DNA of 40,332 nt from an uncultured Bacteroidota bacterium (GTDB taxonomy: Bacteria > Bacteroidota > Bacteroidia > Bacteroidales > 4484-276): positions 1 to 40,332 of the forward strand of contig CAJATL010000314.1 in assembly GCA_903944895.1 (NCBI GenBank), given 5' to 3'. A program made the position numbers and the translations under genes. The notes under the pieces are model-generated. The model saw nothing but the letters and a program-made list of their open reading frames with translations, was not told the origin of the DNA and ran no database searches. Positions 34,807 through 40,332 of this stretch are shown piece by piece. The stretch's first letter is position 1; each line of letters opens with the position of its first letter.

Positions 34807-35829
34807 ATGGGACTATTTTCATTTTTTACCAAAGAAATCGCCATAGATCTTGGAACTGCCAATACAATCATCATTTACAACGATAAAGTTGTTGTTGATG
34901 AACCTTCAATAGTAGCTATCGAAAGAAGCACCGGAAAAATAATTGCTGTGGGCAAACGCGCTCAGATGATGCATGGCAAAACGCACGAAAACATTAAAAC
35001 GATTCGTCCGTTGCGCGATGGAGTTATTGCCGATTTTCAGGCAGCCGAATTTATGATCCGCGAAATGATCAAGATGATCGGCATCAGGCAGACGTTATTT
35101 CCACCAGCACTCAAAATGGTAATCTGCATTCCGTCGGGGATTACCGAAGTTGAAGAAAGAGCCGTTAAAGATTCTGCCGAACAAGCCGGTGCAAGGGAAG
35201 TCCGTCTGATTCACGAACCTATGGCAGCAGCTATCGGAATCGGTATTGATGTTCTGGAACCTACAGGCAACATGATTATCGACATCGGCGGCGGCACCAG
35301 CGAAGTTGCCGTTATTGCCCTTGGTGGTATTGTTAACAACAAGTCAATCCGCATTGCAGGGGATGATTTGAATGCTGACATCGAAGAATATATGCGTAAA
35401 CAACACAATATCAACATTGGCGAACGCACCGCTGAACAGATAAAAATTGAAGTCGGCGCGGCACTTCCTGAACTCGACAACCCGCCTGACGACTACGCAG
35501 TTCACGGTCGCGACATGCTTACCGGCATTCCAAAAGAAATTACCGTAAATTACTCCGAAATAGCTCATTGTCTTGATAAATCCATCTCAAAAATCGAAAC
35601 CGCTGTTTTGCAGGCCCTCGAAATGACACCTCCTGAACTCTCGGCTGATATTTTCAGAACAGGAATTTATCTGGCAGGCGGTGGCTCCATGTTGCGCGGC
35701 CTCGATAAACGACTTCATCTCAAGACAAAACTTCCTATCCACGTTGCCGAAGATCCATTAAGGGCAGTGGCACGCGGAACTGGCATTGCACTCAAAAACT
35801 TTGACAAATTTACCTTCCTCATTAAATAG
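34807..35829 (+). CDS. mreB: Rod-shape-determining actin-like protein MreB
   Basis: This 340-aa protein has the actin-fold ATP-binding signatures DLGTANTIIY-type (16-24), IDIGGGTSEVAVIALGG and LAGGGSMLRGL. MreB forms membrane-bound filaments that position cell-wall synthesis during elongation. The length is normal. It is followed by mreC after 70 bases and mreD, forming the shape-determining set. Confidence 0.97.
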   Translation: MGLFSFFTKEIAIDLGTANTIIIYNDKVVVDEPSIVAIERSTGKIIAVGKRAQMMHGKTHENIKTIRPLRDGVIADFQAAEFMIREMIKMIGIRQTLFPPALKMVICIPSGITEVEERAVKDSAEQAGAREVRLIHEPMAAAIGIGIDVLEPTGNMIIDIGGGTSEVAVIALGGIVNNKSIRIAGDDLNADIEEYMRKQHNINIGERTAEQIKIEVGAALPELDNPPDDYAVHGRDMLTGIPKEITVNYSEIAHCLDKSISKIETAVLQALEMTPPELSADIFRTGIYLAGGGSMLRGLDKRLHLKTKLPIHVAEDPLRAVARGTGIALKNFDKFTFLIK

Positions 35830-35899
35830 TCGGGTAAATCGTCGTATTGTTTACAATTTTCTTTATTTTGCCCCAAAATAAATTTCTGGCTTATTTTAG

Positions 35900-36730
35900 A
35901 TGAGAAACGTTTTAACCTTCATTTGGAAAAACCATTTCTTTTTTCTCTTCGTGCTTCTCGAAATCATTTCGTTGGTGCTCGTCGTGAAAAGTAATTCCTA
36001 TCAGGGTTCGGTTATCATCAATTCGACCTCCGATTTTACAGGAGGAATTTTGCAGACCCTGGGCAGCTTTGGTAGTGTTTTTAAATTGAGAGATTCCAAC
36101 ACCGCCCTCGCCGAAGAAAATGCCAGGTTTCACAACCGCGACCGAAATTCCTACATCATTACGGATACCAATACTTTTTATGTGAACGACACCTTGTACG
36201 AACAGGAATTTATTTATGTGTCAGCCAAAGTAATCAGCAATTCGACCAACCGGCGCAACAATTATCTTAAACTGAACAAAGGCCGGCGACACGGCATTAC
36301 CAAAGACATGGCTGTGGTGGCGCCAAATGGTGTGGTGGGGCAGGTTATCGAGGTTTCCGATCATTTTTCGTCGGTAATGTCGGTGATCAATAAACATTCG
36401 AGGGTATCTGCCAAGTTAAAGGCATCAAACCAGGTGGGAACTTTAATCTGGAATGGCAATAATTACCGCAGAGGCACGCTGGTTGATATTCCGTTACACG
36501 TGCAGATGCGTCTTGGCGATTCGATAATTACCAGCGGTTATTCGCACATCTTTCCCGAAGGCCACCTGATTGGCGTTGTGGAAGATTACAGGATCGAAAA
36601 GGGTGCCAATTTCTATACCGTTGATGTTGCCTTTACCATCGATTACAACAAGGTTTTATATGTTAATGTGATAAAAAGCCTCCATCAGAAAGAATTGCAG
36701 CAGTTGGAAACATACGAAAATCAGAATTAA
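35900..36730 (+). CDS. mreC: Rod-shape-determining protein MreC
   Basis: This 276-aa protein has an N-terminal membrane helix (FFFLFVLLEIISLVLVV), a coiled region (ALAEENARFHNRD) and a periplasmic beta domain with YLKLNKGRRHGITKDMAVVA and GVVGQVIEVS, which are the MreC hallmarks. It links MreB filaments to the periplasmic wall enzymes. It is co-directional with mreB and mreD. Confidence 0.93.
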   Translation: MRNVLTFIWKNHFFFLFVLLEIISLVLVVKSNSYQGSVIINSTSDFTGGILQTLGSFGSVFKLRDSNTALAEENARFHNRDRNSYIITDTNTFYVNDTLYEQEFIYVSAKVISNSTNRRNNYLKLNKGRRHGITKDMAVVAPNGVVGQVIEVSDHFSSVMSVINKHSRVSAKLKASNQVGTLIWNGNNYRRGTLVDIPLHVQMRLGDSIITSGYSHIFPEGHLIGVVEDYRIEKGANFYTVDVAFTIDYNKVLYVNVIKSLHQKELQQLETYENQN

Positions 36731-36754
36731 TACCTCAAAAGTATAAATCAAAAG

Positions 36755-37261
36755 ATGTATCTGAAAAATAGCATAAGGTTTGTTGCGCTGATTTTGTTCC
36801 AGGTTCTGGTACTCAACAGCCTGAATTTTGGAGGCTATGCTTATCCTGCATTTTACATTTATTTTATCCTTTTACTGCCATTCGAAACTGCCGGATGGGT
36901 GATGTTGTTGTCGTCGTTTTTCCTTGGGCTGAGCATCGATTTCTTTACCAACAGTTTGGGAATGAATGCTGCTGCTTCGGTCTTCATGGCTTTTTCGCGT
37001 TCAGGTGTTCTAAACCTGCTTCGTTCGAAAAGGGAATATGAACTTGTTGCTGCCCCGGGAATCATGGATTTAGGAATTAAATGGTTCCTTACCTATGCTT
37101 TTATGTTGATTTTGCTTCATCACACCATACTTCTCTCACTTGAAGTATTCAGTTTCGCCGGATTTTTCCAAACCATCCTCAGGATATTTTTGAGCAGTGT
37201 GGCCACCCTTGTTCTTGCCGTTGTTGCACAGGTGTTGTTTTACAAGCCTGAAAAAACTTAA
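36755..37261 (+). CDS. mreD: Rod-shape-determining protein MreD
   Basis: This 168-aa protein is almost entirely hydrophobic, with five or six membrane helices and the LGLSIDFFTNSLGMNAAASV segment typical of MreD in Bacteroidota. It is an inner-membrane partner of MreC. It starts 24 bases after the mreC stop. The genes for PBP2 (mrdA) and RodA (mrdB), which commonly follow, are absent; a non-coding repeat region follows instead. Confidence 0.92.
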   Translation: MYLKNSIRFVALILFQVLVLNSLNFGGYAYPAFYIYFILLLPFETAGWVMLLSSFFLGLSIDFFTNSLGMNAAASVFMAFSRSGVLNLLRSKREYELVAAPGIMDLGIKWFLTYAFMLILLHHTILLSLEVFSFAGFFQTILRIFLSSVATLVLAVVAQVLFYKPEKT

Positions 37262-37288
37262 ATCACAAAACTCAAAAAGCAAATCTCA

Positions 37289-37306
37289 TCCCGATAGCTA
37301 TCGGGA
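37289..37306. repeat. 18-bp perfect palindrome TCCCGATAGCTATCGGGA, copy 2
   Basis: Identical to the copy at 10214-10231, 27 kb away. It is set in an A/C-rich repeat (CAAAACTCAAAAAGC) downstream of mreD. Confidence 0.9.
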
Positions 37307-37441
37307 CAAAACTCAAAAAGCAAAAAGCAAAACTCAAAACTCAAGATTCAAATCACCAAAAAAACGGCAAACATTTGAGAAATCACAGGTAACCGACAAA
37401 ATTGTTTATCCACGGGGAATATTTGAGGTTATCCCATCTCA

Positions 37442-37512
37442 TTTTTCAACAATACTTTATCCCCGCTCATTGGTTGGGAATTCGCCATAGGCGATAAAGT
37501 ATTGTAGAAAAA
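37442..37512. repeat. Inverted repeat with 20-bp arms
   Basis: Arms 37442-37461 and 37493-37512 pair with one mismatch (core CAATACTTTATC / GATAAAGTATTG), enclosing 31 bases. Confidence 0.85.
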
Positions 37513-37718
37513 AGTACACCCCCGATTTAAGAATATCTGCCAGACTTCGTCTACCAGTTGGCGGATCAGACGAACGCTGGCGGATTAAAGAAATCAAGGG
37601 TTTCAGGACGAATTAATATTTAATGTGTATCAGATTCTGTACCCAAAATTTATTTTATGTATCACTAACATAATCTTTACTGAATGAAACTGAAAAAAAT
37701 TCAAAAAAGCGTTTTTTT

Positions 37719-37893
37719 TGGCCTGAAAGGCCTAAATTTCAATAACCTCCGGTGAAACCGGGGGAAAAGAAATGAAGTATATCCAGGAACCCTGAATAGG
37801 GTTCAACCCTTTCAGGGTTGTAAATGCCCTTCTTGACTTAGACCGTGGGCGAAGCCCACGGTTATTGAAATTTAGCCACTTTGTGGCTTTCCT
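37719..37893. repeat. Compound palindromic element downstream of mreD
   Basis: Outer arms CTAAATTTCAATAACC (37732-37747) and its complement (37860-37875) pair perfectly. Between them are a perfect hairpin CCGTGGGC-GAA-GCCCACGG (about 37843-37861, overlapping the outer arm) and a cluster of AACCCTGAA/TTCAGGGTT repeats. Outside lie small hairpins GGCCTGAAAGGCC and GCCACTTTGTGGC. The symmetric layout suggests a structured repetitive element, not a gene. Confidence 0.85.
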
Positions 37894-37964
37894 TAGGTAC
37901 AACACCCGATACTCAAATAATATTTTTACTCAATCAGTAGTGAAGAAGCATGTTGATCGAAAGA

Positions 37965-37996
37965 TTTCGTATCCAATTGTTTTCCTGCTATTTTTG
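37965..37996 (+). promoter_or_regulatory. Candidate promoter of the thioredoxin-like lipoprotein gene
   Basis: TATTTTTG (37989-37996) matches the TAnnTTTG -7 consensus, with TTTCG (37965-37969) at a suitable -33 distance, 36 bases before the start codon. Confidence 0.5.
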
Positions 37997-38031
37997 CACC
38001 CAATAATTATAAATTTAAAGATTCTGATCAA

Positions 38032-39117
38032 ATGAAAAAACTAGTGTGGATTTTTTTAACCGTTATTGTTTTCGCCTCATGCAGCAATAACGCCAATCAA
38101 TTTCAGATTACAGGAACCCTTGATAATGCTCCCGATGGCCTGGTGATGCTGGCAAAGGTTGTTGATGGCAAATTTGTAAACATCGATTCGATGCAGGTCG
38201 ACAAAGGAAAATTTGCTTTTAAAGGTGAGATTGAGTCACCTGAAATTTATTTTCTGGTATTTCCTGAAGAAGCAGGGCGGTTGCAGGTTTTTACCGAACC
38301 AGGCATGATAACGGTTAGCGGAAATATGGAAGAACCAAAAATCGAAGGTTCAAAAACCCAGGCTTTGCTTGACCAGTTCCAGGCACAACTGGATAAGAAT
38401 AATGAAGAGCGGAAGACCATTTATGCTGAATATCAGCAAGCACAGTCGGTTGGCGATACCGTAACCATGAGTGCCATCGAGGCCAGGTTTAACCAGATCG
38501 ACGATAGTGAAATTGCTTACATTCTCGACTTTGCAAAAACCAATACTTCATCGGTGGTGACACCCCATGTGATGATGCGCTACAGCTATTATTACGAACT
38601 TAGCGACCTCGAAGATGTATTTTCGACACTTGACCCTGCTGTCGAAAACTCGAAGTATTATAAAAACCTGAGCGAAACGATCGAAACACTCCGTAGTGTC
38701 GAAATTGGTAAAACGGCCCCCGACTTTACCCAAAACGACACCCTCGGAAATCCGGTTGCGCTTTCTAGCTTACGCGGAAAATGGGTGCTTGTCGATTTCT
38801 GGGCATCGTGGTGTGGGCCTTGCCGCGCCGAAAACCACAATGTTGTTGAGGCTTACAGGAAATATAACGCAAAAGGTTTTACAGTTCTGGGCGTTTCACT
38901 CGATCGCGACAAAGACAAATGGTTACAGGCAATCGCTGACGACCAACTGACCTGGATGCACATTTCCGATTTGAAATACTGGGATAATGCTGCTGCCAAA
39001 CTTTATGGCATCAGATCAATCCCGGCCAACCTCCTGCTCGATCCAAACGGCATTATCGTTGGCAAAAACCTCAGGGAACAAGCTTTACAGGATAAGTTGG
39101 CCGAGTTGTTGAAATAA
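38032..39117 (+). CDS. DUF4369 / TlpA-type thioredoxin lipoprotein
   Basis: This 361-aa protein has a lipoprotein signal (VFASC, lipidated C17), an N-terminal DUF4369 domain (about residues 24-115), a helical linker, and a C-terminal TlpA/AhpC-like thioredoxin fold (about 222-360) with the redox motif WCGPC (C261 and C264) and the cis-proline region SIPANLLLDPNG. It should be anchored in the periplasm facing membrane and act as a thiol-disulfide oxidoreductase. This domain pairing is common in Bacteroidota. It has its own candidate promoter and ends at a strong terminator. Confidence 0.94.
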   Translation: MKKLVWIFLTVIVFASCSNNANQFQITGTLDNAPDGLVMLAKVVDGKFVNIDSMQVDKGKFAFKGEIESPEIYFLVFPEEAGRLQVFTEPGMITVSGNMEEPKIEGSKTQALLDQFQAQLDKNNEERKTIYAEYQQAQSVGDTVTMSAIEARFNQIDDSEIAYILDFAKTNTSSVVTPHVMMRYSYYYELSDLEDVFSTLDPAVENSKYYKNLSETIETLRSVEIGKTAPDFTQNDTLGNPVALSSLRGKWVLVDFWASWCGPCRAENHNVVEAYRKYNAKGFTVLGVSLDRDKDKWLQAIADDQLTWMHISDLKYWDNAAAKLYGIRSIPANLLLDPNGIIVGKNLREQALQDKLAELLK

Positions 39118-39179
39118 CGGCTCATTCAAAAATAAAAATATTATTCTTCCTCCCGGGTAAATTTCCCGGGGATAGCTTG

Positions 39180-39226
39180 AAAAAAAGAAGTCCGGCCTGC
39201 GATTGCAGCGTCGGACTTCTTTTTTT
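39180..39226. terminator. Bidirectional rho-independent terminator
   Basis: Arms AAAAAAAGAAGTCCG (39180-39194) and CGGACTTCTTTTTTT (39212-39226) pair perfectly, with CTGC/GCAG nested inside. The A/T runs on both sides serve the convergent lipoprotein and cohesin-like genes. Confidence 0.95.
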
Positions 39227-39238
39227 GGAAAGCTTTTC

Positions 39239-40183
39239 TTACGGAAAAGTAATCATACCCGGGCTGTTCATCTTAATAAGATAGGCTTTTCCCGGCTCAA
39301 AAAAATAGAGGTTTTGAATTGCCATCGACGGCCAGTAAATATTTGAAGTAGCTGCTTCCTGAACAATTTCAAAATCCAGTCCTGTTAAAATCTCATCCAG
39401 AATAAAGATATCGTTTGAAATCACCGGCACCAGGTTCCATCCGGCAACAAGATTAACAACTTTGTTTTGAATTTCCTGACCACAAATCTGAAGTTGTACA
39501 GGCGAATTTAATTTGATGAAATAACCTGAATTTGAACTCCAGGGTTGTGAAGGATTTATGCCGTTAGCTGGTGAATAGCGGTTTGAAAGGTTATTTACCA
39601 TGATCAGATTACTTTCGATGGGAGCAAACATATCGATCATGTTTGGATCTGACGGAACGAGAAAAGATGAAATTCCGGACCAGCCTGCCGGCATTACCAG
39701 CGTTTGGCCATTGCTGCAGTCCTGATTGGTAAATGAACCATTTACCAGAGTTGCTTGAGGGGTGCCTGCATTGAACAGAAAGCTGTTAAAATCAAGCGGG
39801 CTTGTCCCATTTGCTGATACTACCTTAAAAATCAGCTTGAGGAGAATCCCGTTTCCAGTAAGTGCAGCGGAACCAAAAGCACCGATGGTTAGCTGATTTT
39901 GTACATTCGGATTGGCAGCCGCCGACCACCCTGTTTTGCTTGAAAGTGTACCGCTTGTTGAGAAATAAGGCGTTTCAGGCACCAGAACAGTGCTGTTAAA
40001 TGAAACCGAAAACTGGTAAGCGATTACATTTAAAGCGGTGAGATCCCCGCATGAAACCGGAATTTCAACAATCGTTCCTATTGGGACCGATTGTGTAAGA
40101 TCAGGCAAACTAACCTGAACCTGAGCACTTAATTGGATTGAAAATAATAAGCCTGCCAAAAAAATTAAAATGTGATTTTTCAT
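39239..40183 (-). CDS. Secreted cohesin-domain-like protein
   Basis: This 314-aa protein has a signal peptide (about 1-20, ending IQLSAQ). A cohesin-like domain follows (about 22-150), seen in VSLPDLTQSVPIGTIVEIPV, YQFSVSFNSTVL and LLKLIFKVVS, as in cohesin and related extracellular beta-sandwich modules. The second half (about 155-314) repeats LVMPAGWSGIS and LVAGWNLVPV motifs and ends GKAYLIKMNSPGMITFP, a pattern frequent in secreted Bacteroidota proteins. No dockerin or T9SS sorting domain is seen. It is probably an extracellular or surface structural/binding protein; its ligand is unknown. Confidence 0.8.
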   Translation of the reverse strand: MKNHILIFLAGLLFSIQLSAQVQVSLPDLTQSVPIGTIVEIPVSCGDLTALNVIAYQFSVSFNSTVLVPETPYFSTSGTLSSKTGWSAAANPNVQNQLTIGAFGSAALTGNGILLKLIFKVVSANGTSPLDFNSFLFNAGTPQATLVNGSFTNQDCSNGQTLVMPAGWSGISSFLVPSDPNMIDMFAPIESNLIMVNNLSNRYSPANGINPSQPWSSNSGYFIKLNSPVQLQICGQEIQNKVVNLVAGWNLVPVISNDIFILDEILTGLDFEIVQEAATSNIYWPSMAIQNLYFFEPGKAYLIKMNSPGMITFP

Positions 40184-40248
40184 GTGTAAAAGTTATTGTT
40201 AGTCGATTGTCATCAATGTAAATCTCATCTGAAATAAAAAATAACCCA

Positions 40249-40279
40249 TTTGCTGCTCCTTTTCATCGTGTGAAAAAAG
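40249..40279. other. Hairpin near the window end
   Basis: TTGCTGCTCCTTTT and AAAAGGAGCAGCAA are inverted around about ten bases. There is no clean T-tract, so the role is unclear; it may end a gene beyond the window. Confidence 0.55.
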
Positions 40280-40332
40280 GAGCAGCAAAAGGGAAGATAA
40301 ACATTAATACATCAGATTAACTTTTATTTGTT

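Larger units (their letters stand above)
37262..38031. other. 770-bp non-coding region with several hairpins and repeats
   Basis: No credible gene is present. The region contains an A/C-rich stretch, an 18-bp palindrome (37289-37306), a 20-bp-armed hairpin (37442-37512), a segment with TGGCGGAT twice (about 37550-37585), and a compound palindromic element (about 37719-37893). An open frame at 37197-37490 overlaps mreD and reads through the palindrome, so I reject it. Confidence 0.7.

Noticed and set aside
37197-37490. 97-residue open frame after mreD
   Set aside because: It starts inside mreD and reads through A/C-rich repeats and a palindrome; the PDSYRD string is only the palindrome translated.

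Overview
The window reads as a chromosomal segment of a Bacteroidota bacterium, most likely Bacteroidia. The evidence is a secreted protein with a type IX secretion C-terminal sorting domain, a purH-mreB-mreC-mreD block, -7 elements of the form TAnnTTTG, AT-rich ribosome-binding regions, a GxxExxY gene flanked by the 'ACCACAGAGGCACGGAG' type of dispersed repeat, and many short palindromic repeats. There are no tRNA, rRNA, CRISPR or transposase genes that I can recognise.

Region 1 (1-997): a near-perfect 225-bp inverted repeat directly upstream of phoU. Region 2 (1009-20697, all on the minus strand): a complete contractile injection system (CIS) locus of the eCIS/PVC/Afp-like type. In transcription order it encodes a DUF4255 tail terminator, one sheath, two tube proteins, a 57-aa DUF5908 protein, a LysM tail protein, a VgrG-like spike, a PAAR tip, a gp25 baseplate protein, a 1039-aa baseplate protein, a fibre-like protein, then (after a 1.6-kb interruption) a 1010-aa baseplate protein, a CIS tape-measure-family protein, an AAA+ ATPase, and a DUF4157 (eCIS core domain) protein that ends in a beta-rich, glycine-rich domain and is the best candidate for a payload. 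The interruption (8670-10243) holds a GxxExxY gene between two 75-bp direct repeats, plus about 750 bp of repeat-rich DNA with no convincing gene.

Region 3 (20868-27468, minus strand): a rho-independent terminator, a large secreted M14 zinc carboxypeptidase with PKD and T9SS domains, a HutD/Ves-like protein, a small secreted protein, a CvfB-like RNA-binding regulator and an endonuclease/exonuclease/phosphatase-family protein. Region 4 (27598-33096): a GH3-family protein (TTG start) and a LysE exporter on the plus strand, then recJ and a MacB/FtsX-type permease on the minus strand. Region 5 (33241-37261): purH and the cell-shape genes mreB, mreC, mreD. The usual following genes for PBP2 and RodA are absent here and are replaced by 770 bp of non-coding, hairpin-rich DNA. 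Region 6 (38032-40332): a DUF4369/TlpA-type thioredoxin lipoprotein, a convergent bidirectional terminator, and a secreted cohesin-like protein.

Functionally, the CIS genes form one assembly. The baseplate and spike (LysM, VgrG-like, PAAR, gp25, two large wedge-type proteins) nucleate a tube inside a contractile sheath that is capped by DUF4255 and processed by the AAA+ ATPase. The DUF4157 protein is probably loaded or delivered. No T6SS membrane complex and no lysis gene is seen in the window, so release or anchoring of the particle is not explained by these genes.
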